DNA from: CAZGZD01 sp964530005
GTDB lineage: Bacteria; Patescibacteriota; Microgenomatia; UBA1406; GWC2-37-13
Direction: 5' to 3'
Length of the DNA stretch: 39,596 nt
NCBI GenBank assembly: GCA_964530005.1
Contig: CAZGZD010000006.1
Span: 1-39,596, forward strand
The first letter of the stretch is position 1. Each line of letters starts with the position of its first letter. This document shows positions 8,399 to 16,319 of the stretch, piece by piece. A program made the position numbers and the translations under genes. The notes under the pieces were generated by a model. The model was not told the DNA's origin, did not search any database, and saw only the letters and a program-made list of their open reading frames with translations.

Positions 8399-9763
8399 AT
8401 GATTCTCAAGAAGAAGACTCTTCGATACTACTACTGGCTCATGCTTGAGTTCGCCAAAAAGCATGTCAAGCTCATTACTTTGAGCTTTCTACTTACTTTT
8501 TTTGTAATTATCAGCTTTATATCTTTCTCCCCATATTTTGCATCATTTTTCTTCGCTCGGCGTGACGTGATTGGAATTGTTGGAAATTACACCATAGGTG
8601 AGCTTCCAGATGAGATCATCACCAAAATCTCCCATGGTCTTATTAATTTTGATCAAAATGGAAGTCTTATTCCAGCACTGGCCTCATCATGGGAGATCAC
8701 AGATGGCGGACGACAATTCCGCTTTCATATCAAACAAAATTTATATTGGGATGACAATAAGCTTTTCACAGCCCATGACATTAATTATCATTTTGCAGAT
8801 GTCGAGACAAAAGTAGTCGATGATAATACCATACATTTTATACTGAAGAAGCCTCTTCCTATATTTCCATCTTTTCTAAATAAGCCAATTACTCGCTTTC
8901 CGCTTCATGGAGTCGTTGGCCTCTATAAGGTTGACCAGATAAAAGAGAGCTTTGGTCGAGTAAATGAGATAAGCCTTACTCCAAATAAAAGTACCCTGCC
9001 ACATACTACGTACAAATTTTATAAGACAGAGGGAGACATGATCAATGCATACAAGCTTGGCCAGATATCTCAAATGAAGATAAATAAAAAAAGCCTTGCC
9101 GACTCTTTACGTGCTTGGAAAAATACTAAAGTCGAGAAGAGTGTGGACTATACTCAAGCTCTTACTCTTTTTTTTAATACCTCAAGTCCTATTCTGAAAG
9201 AAAAAGAAGTGCGGCAGGCAATCGCTCAATCAATTCCCCAAGAGGATATAGCTGACCTGGGAGAGATTGCAACAAGCCCTATTCCACCGACTTCTTGGGC
9301 ATACAATCCTGGACTCAAGAGAATCGTCTACAACCCTGATATTGCCAAGAAAAAGCTTGAGCCCTACTCGGACGCGTCTGGCTCAGCAGTTCTTAATTTT
9401 CAGACCTCCTATGAATATTTTGACATTGCAAGTCGAGTAAACGACAGTCTTCAGAAGGCAGGCCTCAAGACCAAGCTCAATCTCGATGTATTCAGAGATA
9501 TTGGCGGATTTGATATGCTTCTTGCTTTTTGGAAAGTACCACAAGATCCAGACCAATATTTCTTCTGGCATTCAACCCAGAAGCAAGGAAATATCACAGG
9601 CTACAAGAACGTAAAGATAGACAAGCTCCTTGAGGATGGTCGGAATACTCTTGCAATTGAGAAGAGAAAAAAGATCTACTATGATTTTCAAAAAGTATTT
9701 ATGGATGATCTGCCTGCTGTATTTTTGTACTATCCCAATGTCTACACAATCTCAAGGAAATAA
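8399..9763 (+). CDS. Membrane-anchored extracellular solute-binding protein, family 5 (peptide/oligopeptide type)
   Basis: The 454-residue protein resembles the OppA/DppA family that delivers peptides to ABC importers. After a basic N-terminus and one hydrophobic segment (about 22-46) the family blocks follow: IGIVGNYTIGELPDEI, LIPALASSWEITDGGRQFRFHIKQNLYWDD and FTAHDINYHF, then LNFQTSYEY-type and KVPQDPDQYF segments near the C-terminus. There is no lipobox cysteine, so it is probably held by an uncleaved signal anchor rather than a lipid. No permease or ATPase genes lie nearby, so the partner transporter is elsewhere or absent. It is short for the family (usually 500-550 residues), with a reduced middle region. 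Confidence 0.85.
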   Translation: MILKKKTLRYYYWLMLEFAKKHVKLITLSFLLTFFVIISFISFSPYFASFFFARRDVIGIVGNYTIGELPDEIITKISHGLINFDQNGSLIPALASSWEITDGGRQFRFHIKQNLYWDDNKLFTAHDINYHFADVETKVVDDNTIHFILKKPLPIFPSFLNKPITRFPLHGVVGLYKVDQIKESFGRVNEISLTPNKSTLPHTTYKFYKTEGDMINAYKLGQISQMKINKKSLADSLRAWKNTKVEKSVDYTQALTLFFNTSSPILKEKEVRQAIAQSIPQEDIADLGEIATSPIPPTSWAYNPGLKRIVYNPDIAKKKLEPYSDASGSAVLNFQTSYEYFDIASRVNDSLQKAGLKTKLNLDVFRDIGGFDMLLAFWKVPQDPDQYFFWHSTQKQGNITGYKNVKIDKLLEDGRNTLAIEKRKKIYYDFQKVFMDDLPAVFLYYPNVYTISRK

Positions 9764-9771
9764 AAAAGTTG

Positions 9772-9845
9772 CGTCCCTGGCGCGACTCGAACGCACAACC
9801 TATTCCTTAGAAGGGAATTGCTCTATCCAGTTGAGCTACAGGGAC
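9772..9845 (-). tRNA. tRNA-Arg(TCT)
   Basis: A full cloverleaf can be folded on the minus strand: acceptor GTCCCTG/CAGGGAC, D-stem GCTC/GAGC, anticodon stem ATTCC/GGAAT with loop CTTCTAA, and T-arm GTGCG-TTCGAGT-CGCGC. The discriminator is G and CCA is not encoded. Six T residues follow the 3' end on the minus strand and overlap the stop codon of the convergent gene. Confidence 0.95.
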
Positions 9846-9935
9846 TTATGGATATTATAGCAATTTATAATAGATTCCTAATCGATTGAGTGCTTGGGAT
9901 AAGTTGATCGATTATATTCATTGAACTTTGAGTAG

Positions 9936-9954
9936 AGTGATCTAAAGGATCACT
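9936..9954. repeat. 7-bp inverted repeat AGTGATC-TAAAG-GATCACT
   Basis: A perfect hairpin lies between tRNA-Arg and the 3' end of the orphan gene at 9976-10308. It may stabilise the 3' end of that minus-strand transcript. No T run follows on either strand. Confidence 0.4.
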
Positions 9955-9975
9955 TACCTATAAGGAAAAGATGTC

Positions 9976-10308
9976 TTATGCTTTTGAAGGGGATATGCGC
10001 CAACCTATTTTACTTGGTTTTCCTCTTTTATTGACTTTTTCAAAAGTCATTCTGGGAGTATCATCTGGGGCTCTTAATGTTTTTGTATCGGTCCAGTAGT
10101 GGTTATGACCGCTATCAAAAAATGAATCTGGCATTTGAAGTCGACTAACTTCGACTTTATCTGGTTCTCCAAGACCTGATTTTCGCTCGATTATTGTTTC
10201 TGAATGAGGTGTTCTTCTTGGCCCATCAAGAACCAGCCTCACTCCTGGTTTCCATTCCCTGCGAGTTCCTGGAACTGGATGTCCCCAAATTGTTCTCGTT
10301 TTTTCCAT
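9976..10308 (-). CDS. Hypothetical protein, orphan
   Basis: This 110-residue soluble protein has no family I recognise. It is rich in Arg, Lys, Pro and Trp, and contains a SGHNHYWTD segment (near residues 66-74) and an RMTFEKVNKRGKPSKIGW tail that could be nucleic-acid binding; that is a guess from charge only. The start is supported by TATAAT at 10315-10320 (minus strand), which ends 6 bases before the ATG. The gene is boxed between tRNA-Arg(TCT) and tRNA-Thr(TGT), all on the minus strand. It has AGA/GAA-rich codons, unlike the core genes. Confidence 0.6.
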   Translation of the reverse strand: MEKTRTIWGHPVPGTRREWKPGVRLVLDGPRRTPHSETIIERKSGLGEPDKVEVSRLQMPDSFFDSGHNHYWTDTKTLRAPDDTPRMTFEKVNKRGKPSKIGWRISPSKA

Positions 10309-10345
10309 GTAGTAATTATACTATACTCCAAATTATAAATAGTTG

Positions 10346-10417
10346 AGCCGACTGTCGGATTCGGACCGACGACCTACGCTTTACAAAAGCGTTGCTCTAC
10401 CACTGAGCTAAGTCGGC
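10346..10417 (-). tRNA. tRNA-Thr(TGT)
   Basis: Cloverleaf on the minus strand: acceptor GCCGACT/AGTCGGC, D-stem GCTC/GAGC, anticodon stem ACGCT/AGCGT with loop TTTGTAA, and T-arm with TCCGAAT. No CCA is encoded. The discriminator base reads as T, unusual for threonine tRNAs, which mostly carry A. Confidence 0.93.
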
Positions 10418-10446
10418 ATGCGTCTTTTTTAATCGACCGCGATGTG

Positions 10447-10529
10447 TGCCGCGGGAGGGACTCGAACCCTCACGCCTTTGCAGGCACAGGATTTTAAGTC
10501 CTGCGTGTATACCATTCCACCACCACGGC
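10447..10529 (-). tRNA. tRNA-Leu(TAA)
   Basis: An 83-base class II tRNA on the minus strand. Acceptor GCCGTGG/CCGCGGC contains one T-G pair, the discriminator is A, and the anticodon stem CAGGA/TCCTG has loop CTTAAAA. The long variable arm (TGCCTGCAAAGGCG) and T-loop GGTTCGAGT are clear. It lies 29 bases upstream of tRNA-Thr, so the two are probably cotranscribed. Confidence 0.95.
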
Positions 10530-10624
10530 GAATACCAATGTATATTTTACCATTTAAGCTGTAAAACATACCACAAAGCTATATTTGTTGATAATCTTTA
10601 TCTTGAGAAGTACTATACGCATAT

Positions 10625-11158
10625 ATGTCAGTTGAACGACTACGACGAAATCTTGATTCAATGTCCACTTCCGAAATTTTTCCAATTCTTGCGCGTCGTA
10701 CAAAGCGATTGGCACGAATCTCAGGATTTGAATTTGAGGATTCCCACCGTTTTATAAAAGCGAGAGCTACTGCATTTGGATCAGAATGCGACTTATTTGA
10801 AGTGGCAGATCTGCGAAGTGGGCAATATTTAATTACAGATCACAGGCCAAATGGAGCAATGCGTGATTACTCAGGCAATCAGACTCACTATTTACTGACG
10901 AAAAGATCACTATCTACACTTGCTACAAATAAGGACATGTTTGGAGGTGGTTTTTTGGATTTTCCTGTTGGAATTTATGGTCAGTTTACATATGACGCAC
11001 GAGTTGAGCTGACAAGGATAATGTTGCTACACGAAGGTGAAATTCAGATTTTCGCAAGTCACAAAAGAGATGAGCAATCGAGTGCTGAATTTAGGTCACG
11101 ACTTGCAATTAAAAGACTAGCTCAACTATTTAACAAAATTAAGCTAAATTCTACATAA
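10625..11158 (+). CDS. Hypothetical protein, orphan
   Basis: A 177-residue soluble protein that I do not recognise. The N-terminal 30 residues are basic (SVERLRRNLD, ARRTKRLARI). The middle looks beta-rich (ECDLFEVADLRSGQYLITDHRP), and the C-terminus is again helical and basic (RSRLAIKRLAQLFNKIKL). A TACTAT hexamer lies 8 bases before the ATG. It diverges from the tRNA-Leu/Thr pair and precedes the arg operon, from which it is separated by a 116-base AT-rich promoter region. There is no evidence linking it to arginine metabolism. Confidence 0.6.
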   Translation: MSVERLRRNLDSMSTSEIFPILARRTKRLARISGFEFEDSHRFIKARATAFGSECDLFEVADLRSGQYLITDHRPNGAMRDYSGNQTHYLLTKRSLSTLATNKDMFGGGFLDFPVGIYGQFTYDARVELTRIMLLHEGEIQIFASHKRDEQSSAEFRSRLAIKRLAQLFNKIKLNST

Positions 11159-11201
11159 TTATACAAAAATGATATGTTTTCAATTCAAAAAGAGTGATTT
11201 T

Positions 11202-11224
11202 TTATATTTTTAGTGAAAATATAA
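11202..11224. promoter_or_regulatory. AT-rich palindrome upstream of the arg operon promoter
   Basis: TTATATTTT-TAGTG-AAAATATAA is a perfect 9-base inverted repeat ending 11 bases before the presumed -35 of argC. Its position suits a repressor operator. It does not match the known ArgR box (TGAAT...ATTCA), so the identity of any regulator is open. Confidence 0.4.
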
Positions 11225-11235
11225 TATAAAATGAG

Positions 11236-11263
11236 TTGAAGTAAGCTATTTTTCCTGTATAAT
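11236..11263 (+). promoter_or_regulatory. Promoter of the argCJBD operon
   Basis: TTGAAG (11236-11241), a 16-base spacer and TATAAT (11258-11263). The predicted start lies about 4 bases before the argC ATG at 11275. Confidence 0.65.
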
Positions 11264-11274
11264 TGTTTTTTAGA

Positions 11275-12300
11275 ATGAAAAAACTACGAGTCGGAATAGT
11301 GGGCGTAACAGGATACTCTGGACTTGTTCTTCTTGAGATACTACTTAGTCATCCGGGCGTTGACATAACTTTTGCCAGTGCTGGATCCACAACAGGCCAA
11401 ATTGCAGATATCTGGCCTCAACTTAAAGGCAAAACCAGTCTTATTTGCGAGGAATACAGCGAGCAAAAAATAATTCAAAGCTGCGACGCGGTATTTCTTG
11501 CTGTTCCACATACAGTGGCTATGCAGTATGTACCTGCACTAATCACTTCAGGCATCACGGTGATAGATCTTAGCGGGGACTATCGCCTGAGTGACGAGGG
11601 TGAATATAAAAAATGGTATAAAGCAGATCATAGCGATATCAAAAATCTTTCTAAAGCTATATATGGCCTGCCTGAACTGTATCGAAGTAAAATCAAGGAG
11701 GCAAACCTCATCACCAATCCAGGGTGCTATCCAACGGCCGCGATTCTTGCTTTAGCTCCTCTTGTCAAAAATTTAGCCTCAGACATTGACTCAATCATCA
11801 TAGATGCCAAATCTGGAGTCACCGGCGCAGGCCGCAAAGCACACACATCACTTCTATACAGTGAAGTAAATGAGAATTTCAAGGCCTACAAGGTATTTGC
11901 ACATCAGCATAATCCTGAAATTGATCTTTATCTAACAGATATTGCAAAAAACAAGATAAAAACTACATTTGTCACCCACCTTTTACCCATGAATCGAGGC
12001 ATATTGGAGACAATCTATGTAAAATTTAAATCTCCGAAGCAACAAGTATCAATAAGGAGCCTTTACAAGCAAATGTATAAAGCTGAGCCATTTGTTCGTC
12101 TCCTTGAGGTCGGGAGTCAACCTGAGACCAAGCATGTGGCAAATACCAACTACTGCGATATAGCAATTGAATCAAGCGATGATGGAAGTATGTATGTTGT
12201 CACAGCGGTCATTGACAATCTTATGAAAGGAGCTTCAGGGCAAGCCGTGCAGAATATGAATATCCGCTTTGGTTACGCGGAAAAGGAGGGGCTCTTATGA
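11275..12300 (+). CDS. argC: N-acetyl-gamma-glutamyl-phosphate reductase
   Basis: ArgC reduces N-acetylglutamyl phosphate to the semialdehyde with NADPH, the third step of ornithine synthesis. The 341-residue protein shows the Rossmann start KLRVGIVGVTGYSG, the VFLAVPH segment, DLSGDYRL, and the catalytic cysteine Cys151 in TNPGCYPTA. The DAKSGVTGAG block and the HQHNPEI active-site histidine region are also present. Length is normal. ATG 11275 is chosen over an upstream in-frame TTG (11263), because the TTG overlaps the -10 hexamer. Its TGA stop overlaps the argJ ATG, indicating translational coupling. Confidence 0.96.
   Translation: MKKLRVGIVGVTGYSGLVLLEILLSHPGVDITFASAGSTTGQIADIWPQLKGKTSLICEEYSEQKIIQSCDAVFLAVPHTVAMQYVPALITSGITVIDLSGDYRLSDEGEYKKWYKADHSDIKNLSKAIYGLPELYRSKIKEANLITNPGCYPTAAILALAPLVKNLASDIDSIIIDAKSGVTGAGRKAHTSLLYSEVNENFKAYKVFAHQHNPEIDLYLTDIAKNKIKTTFVTHLLPMNRGILETIYVKFKSPKQQVSIRSLYKQMYKAEPFVRLLEVGSQPETKHVANTNYCDIAIESSDDGSMYVVTAVIDNLMKGASGQAVQNMNIRFGYAEKEGLL
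12284..12289 (+). promoter_or_regulatory. Shine-Dalgarno sequence of argJ
   Basis: AGGAGG lies 7 bases before the argJ ATG, inside the end of argC. It is one of the few strong ribosome binding sites in the window. It shows that the classical initiation route is used for genes internal to an operon. Confidence 0.8.
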
Positions 12301-13445
12301 AAGTAATTAAGGATGCTCAAGTCACCAGTACGCCTGGCTTTAAAGCTGGAGGAATAGCCTCTGGAGTAAAAAATAAGGAAAAGCTGGATCTTGGAGTCTT
12401 ACTATCTGACGTCCCTGCAACTACTGCCGCAGTCTATACGACCAACTCTGTGAAAGCCGCTCCACTCAAAGTCTGTGTCCAGCACCTTAAAGATGGTGTG
12501 GCACAAGCGATTGTGGTCAATAGTGGCAATGCAAATTGCTTTACTGGAAAAATGGGGTACTCACTTGCACAAAATACAGCTCAATTTGCAGGTGAGCTTC
12601 TTGGAATTAAAAAAGAAGACGTTCTTGTTGCCTCAACTGGAATTATTGGGCAGATTCTTCCATTTGAAAAGATTGCAGCGGCCCTCCCCGAGCTTGCAAG
12701 GTCGCTTTCATCAGAGAATGTGGCAGGTGAGAGTTTTGCTCAAGCCACACTCACAACCGACAAGTACCCCAAATCATTCGGAGTAGAGGTAGAAATAGGT
12801 AGTAAAACTGTCACAATAGTAGGTTGTGCTAAGGGATCTGGAATGCTTGCTCCCAATATGGCCACCATGCTATCTTTCATCACGACAGACTGCGATATCG
12901 AACATAGCTTGCTACAGGAGGCTCTACTTAAATCTGTTAATACCAGCTTTAATATGATCACAGTTGATGGTTGTATGAGTACCAATGACATGGTTGTTGT
13001 GATGGCAAATGGCAAGGCAAGCAACCCAAAAATCGAAAAAAATGAAGAGAACTATCAACTTTTTGCCGATGCACTGTCTAAAGTGTGTCTTGAGCTTGCC
13101 AAAAAGCTTGTGCGTGATGGGGAAGGAGTCACCAAGTTTGTTGAAATCGCGATCACTGGTGCACCAACTGAAGAAGATGCCAAGCAGGCAGCCTTTGCAG
13201 TAGCTAATTCCTACCTTGTGAAGACCGCAGTATTTGGCGAGAATCCCAACTGGGGACGTGTGGCACAGGCGCTTGGCACGATTGGCCTCAACATCACGGA
13301 AGACACCCTAAAAATAAATTTTACCTCTTTAAAAGAGGACACTGTCACAATCCATGCTGACCTTGGACTTGGGGATAAATCAGCTACAGTATATACATCA
13401 GATCTCTCCTACGAATATGTACGAATTAATGCCGAATATAATTAA
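12297..13445 (+). CDS. argJ: Glutamate N-acetyltransferase / amino-acid acetyltransferase
   Basis: ArgJ transfers the acetyl group from N-acetylornithine to glutamate, releasing ornithine and regenerating acetylglutamate; bifunctional forms also use acetyl-CoA. The 382-residue precursor cleaves itself into alpha and beta chains before Thr190, in KGSGMLAPNMATML, which is fully conserved here. Other family blocks are VVNSGNANCFTG, STGIIGQ, MITVDGCMSTND and ENPNWGRVAQALG. No argA or argE is present in the window, so a bifunctional enzyme would make the pathway self-sufficient. That cannot be decided from sequence alone. Confidence 0.96.
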   Translation: MKVIKDAQVTSTPGFKAGGIASGVKNKEKLDLGVLLSDVPATTAAVYTTNSVKAAPLKVCVQHLKDGVAQAIVVNSGNANCFTGKMGYSLAQNTAQFAGELLGIKKEDVLVASTGIIGQILPFEKIAAALPELARSLSSENVAGESFAQATLTTDKYPKSFGVEVEIGSKTVTIVGCAKGSGMLAPNMATMLSFITTDCDIEHSLLQEALLKSVNTSFNMITVDGCMSTNDMVVVMANGKASNPKIEKNEENYQLFADALSKVCLELAKKLVRDGEGVTKFVEIAITGAPTEEDAKQAAFAVANSYLVKTAVFGENPNWGRVAQALGTIGLNITEDTLKINFTSLKEDTVTIHADLGLGDKSATVYTSDLSYEYVRINAEYN

Positions 13446-13448
13446 GGT

Positions 13449-14315
13449 ATGAAAAATCTACTAACACGGGCTGGAATACTTGTTGAAGCAATTCCCTATA
13501 TTAATACATTTAGGCGTAAGACATTTGTGATCAAGTATGGGGGAAGCATGCTTGAAAATGAAAAGCTTCGAGCGACCATCCTTGATGATATTGTATTTCT
13601 TCAGTATCTTGGTATTCGGATTGTACTAGTGCATGGGGGAGGACTTCATATAAATACTCGACTTAAAGAAAGTGGAATTACGCCGCGCTTTAAGCATGGT
13701 TTGCGAGTAACTGATAAGGCCACCCTGCCGATCGTACAGCAAGAGCTTCATGATATAAATAGCTCGCTCGTCATGGATATTCTAAGTCGCAATACCAAAG
13801 TTGTCGGCCTGTTTGGCGAAGAAGGACGTACACATGCTACGCGTCGAAATGGGGGAATAGACCTGGGATTCGTGGGCTCAGTCACGTCTGTAACTCCCAC
13901 AGCAGTCACTGAGTACCTCAGGCGAGGATATGTCGTCGTATTCTCACCTATGGGGCGAGATTCAGTCGGACAGCTATATAATATCAATGCGGATGAGGTT
14001 GCCAGCTCACTTGCTGTAGCACTTAAAGCTCAAAAATTTATCTTACTTACCAATGTACGTGGTGTACAGCGAGTAAAAAATAGCCCTAAGTCATACGTCC
14101 CAATTCTGTCTTTAAGCGAAGTAAATAAGCTTATCAAGGATGGCACAATTGCGGGAGGTATGATACCCAAAGTGCAGGCGTGTATTGCCGCAGTTCAAGG
14201 CGGAGTGAAGCAATCCCACATAATTGATGCTCACATCAAACACGCTCTTCTCTTGGAAATTCTGACCAGTCGAGGAATCGGTACCCAAATTAGAAAGCAG
14301 CATGAAGACAACTGA
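13449..14315 (+). CDS. argB: Acetylglutamate kinase, arginine-sensitive type by sequence signature
   Basis: ArgB phosphorylates N-acetylglutamate, the usual control point of the route. The 288-residue protein has the kinase blocks FVIKYGGSM (Lys29), VLVHGGGLHI, the NADEVASSLAVALKA segment and GGMIPKVQA. Its N-terminal helix (ILVEAIPYI, residues 10-18) and C-terminal HALLLEILTSRGIGTQI match the hexameric, arginine-inhibited enzymes of the Thermotoga/Pseudomonas type rather than the E. coli type. This implies arginine is the end product sensed. The start is 3 bases after the argJ stop. A TATAAT (13437-13442) exactly 6 bases before the ATG may give a second, leaderless transcript. The end overlaps argD by 14 bases. 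Confidence 0.95.
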   Translation: MKNLLTRAGILVEAIPYINTFRRKTFVIKYGGSMLENEKLRATILDDIVFLQYLGIRIVLVHGGGLHINTRLKESGITPRFKHGLRVTDKATLPIVQQELHDINSSLVMDILSRNTKVVGLFGEEGRTHATRRNGGIDLGFVGSVTSVTPTAVTEYLRRGYVVVFSPMGRDSVGQLYNINADEVASSLAVALKAQKFILLTNVRGVQRVKNSPKSYVPILSLSEVNKLIKDGTIAGGMIPKVQACIAAVQGGVKQSHIIDAHIKHALLLEILTSRGIGTQIRKQHEDN

Positions 14316-15474
14316 TATATACGACAAATATATTCTCAATACATACACACGTAGCCCAATTGCATTTGTCCAAGGCCATGGTTCTGAGCTTGTGGATGAA
14401 AATGGAAAAGTGTATCTTGACTTTTTCCCAGGTTGGGGAGTGAACAATATCGGCCACACTCACTCCAAAGTAGTTGGAGCTATTCAAAAGCAAGCGGCTA
14501 AGCTCATTCATGTGCCAAATTCTTTTTACAACCCACTTCAGGCACGACTTGCTCAAAAAATTGTCGAGACAAGCTTTAATGGTAAGGTATTTTTTGCAAA
14601 TAGCGGAGCTGAGACCAACGAGGCAGCAATAAAGTTTGCAAGAGCTTACGGCAAAGGTGAGCGTTATGAAATTATTACGACTGCAAGTTCCTTCCACGGC
14701 CGCACCATGGGAGCACTCTCAGCTACAGGACAGGATAAAATCCAGAAAGGCTTTGAGCCGCTCCTTACGGGCTTCAGAAGGGTAGCTTTCAACAATATCC
14801 AAGCTATTAAGTCTGAATTAAACGACAAGACTATAGCTATAATGCTGGAGCTTGTACAGGGTGAGGGGGGAATTCGCATTGCAGAACAAGAATATGTAAA
14901 AGAAATTAGGCAGCTATGCGATAAATTCGATCTTCTTCTTATTATTGATGAAGTGCAGACTGGGATTGGACGAACAGGTGCTATGTATGCCTACCAGCAC
15001 TACGACATAGAGCCAGATCTTATGACTCTTGCCAAGTCCCTTGGTGGAGGTCTACCAATAGGAGCGCTTGTTGCAAAAGCTTCTATTTCCGACACTTTCA
15101 AGCCGGGTATGCACGGCTCGACATTCGGCGGCAGCCCTTTTGTATGCGCAGCATCGCTTGCTGTATTTGAGGCGATTGAGGAAGAGGGGATACTCGAAAA
15201 TGCAAATAAGATGGGTAAATATTTTGTAAAAGAACTAAATAGACTTAAAGAAAAGCACAAAATTATTAAGGAAGTGCGTAGCCTCGGACTTATGATTGGC
15301 GTCGAGCTCACAATTCCCGGGCGTGAGATCTATGAGAAATGCCTTGAGAAAGGACTTATTATCAACTGCACGGCTGAAAATGTCCTCCGTCTCATGCCAG
15401 CTCTGAATATTACTAAGAGTCAAATTGATGAAGGACTGCAGATTATTGACGAGGTTATGAAGGTTATTGCTTAG
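14302..15474 (+). CDS. argD: Acetylornithine aminotransferase
   Basis: This PLP-dependent class III aminotransferase converts N-acetylglutamate semialdehyde to N-acetylornithine. The 390-residue protein shows FFPGWGVNNIGH, the PLP-phosphate site NSGAETNEAAIKFAR, FHGRTMGALS, the IIDEVQTGIGRTG block, and the Schiff-base lysine Lys245 in TLAKSLGGGLPIGA. HGSTFGGSP and the C-terminal RLMPALNIT are also present. The ATG lies inside the end of argB, implying coupled translation. Substrate preference within the family (ornithine, GABA, succinylornithine) is fixed here by operon context. Confidence 0.95.
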   Translation: MKTTDIYDKYILNTYTRSPIAFVQGHGSELVDENGKVYLDFFPGWGVNNIGHTHSKVVGAIQKQAAKLIHVPNSFYNPLQARLAQKIVETSFNGKVFFANSGAETNEAAIKFARAYGKGERYEIITTASSFHGRTMGALSATGQDKIQKGFEPLLTGFRRVAFNNIQAIKSELNDKTIAIMLELVQGEGGIRIAEQEYVKEIRQLCDKFDLLLIIDEVQTGIGRTGAMYAYQHYDIEPDLMTLAKSLGGGLPIGALVAKASISDTFKPGMHGSTFGGSPFVCAASLAVFEAIEEEGILENANKMGKYFVKELNRLKEKHKIIKEVRSLGLMIGVELTIPGREIYEKCLEKGLIINCTAENVLRLMPALNITKSQIDEGLQIIDEVMKVIA

Positions 15475-15479
15475 CGCTA

Positions 15480-16115
15480 CTAATCAAACCAACCTCTTTC
15501 TTGTATTGTCAGGTGTGGAATTGATCCATCTATCGGTAAATGAGAAGCTTTAGCAACAGATACTCCGTCTATGAAGCTCGCAGTTTGACGTAAATAGTGA
15601 GCAGCTTCAAAGCTGGGAACAATCCAAAATCTACTAACCAAGCCCAGTTGGTCATTTTTTCTATCCTTTACACCCTTAGACCATTTTACTTCACTATCTT
15701 TTACATGTTCTCCAATTTGGACTATACCTGCTTTAAACTTATCTCCAACTACTTCATATTTGACTACTTTTGTAAATGAACCCACTCCATCAAAGCACGC
15801 TGGTACGGATAAACCTCCGGCTGTCAAACTATCATTCGAAATTTCCACAGGAGCATCCGGCATAAAATGCCTCGTTGCTAAAACTATATCGTTTAGCATT
15901 GCCTCCATAACCTCTGGTTTCCTTGGAACTTTCCAGCTTGAAGTAACAAGAACATCTGCGCATAGACCATAATACTGAGGAAAAATGACAGGATTTAAGG
16001 GCCACAGTGTAGGGTTTGATTTTAATTCTGCTAAAACATCACTCAATACAGTGTTATGGGGTAAAGAATCCAATCTTTCGGCTTGTGGAGGTTGAATAAA
16101 CTCTAGCCTTGACAT
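15480..16115 (-). CDS. Hypothetical protein, orphan
   Basis: About 211 residues, soluble, of no family I recognise. Start ATG 16115 (MSRLEFIQPP) is preferred over ATG 16121, because TATATT at 16122-16127 (minus strand) ends exactly 6 bases before it. The protein contains mixed alpha/beta segments (MLNDIVLATRHFMPDAPVE, KYEVVGDKFKAGIVQIGEH) and a C-terminal HLTIQERGWFD. Its 3' end converges on argD with a 5-base gap. The promoter side faces tRNA-Leu(GAG), on the same strand. Codon use leans to GAA and AGA. Function unknown. Confidence 0.6.
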   Translation of the reverse strand: MSRLEFIQPPQAERLDSLPHNTVLSDVLAELKSNPTLWPLNPVIFPQYYGLCADVLVTSSWKVPRKPEVMEAMLNDIVLATRHFMPDAPVEISNDSLTAGGLSVPACFDGVGSFTKVVKYEVVGDKFKAGIVQIGEHVKDSEVKWSKGVKDRKNDQLGLVSRFWIVPSFEAAHYLRQTASFIDGVSVAKASHLPIDGSIPHLTIQERGWFD

Positions 16116-16200
16116 AAGCATAATATATCACAAAATCAGTAAATATTCAAGCCTATAGCAATATAGAGAGGTTCTTCGAAGAATCAACTTGTCAAAGTTG

Positions 16201-16282
16201 TGGGCGAGAGAGGAGTTGAACCTCCACGCCTTGCGGCACAGCCACCTCAAGACTGCGTGTATACCAATTTCACCACTCGCCC
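16201..16282 (-). tRNA. tRNA-Leu(GAG)
   Basis: Class II tRNA on the minus strand: acceptor GGGCGAG/CTCGCCC, discriminator A, anticodon stem CAGTC/GGCTG (one T-G pair) with loop TTGAGGT, a long variable arm (TGCCGCAAGGCG) and T-loop GTTCAAC. CCA is not encoded. Confidence 0.93.
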
Positions 16283-16319
16283 TCACAACTGAAATACTAT
16301 TATATCAAACTACGCTTAT

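Noticed and set aside
13748..13987. Antisense frame within argB, with similar antisense frames in other core genes
   Set aside because: They mirror strong codon bias on the coding strand and have no start signals or recognisable protein content.
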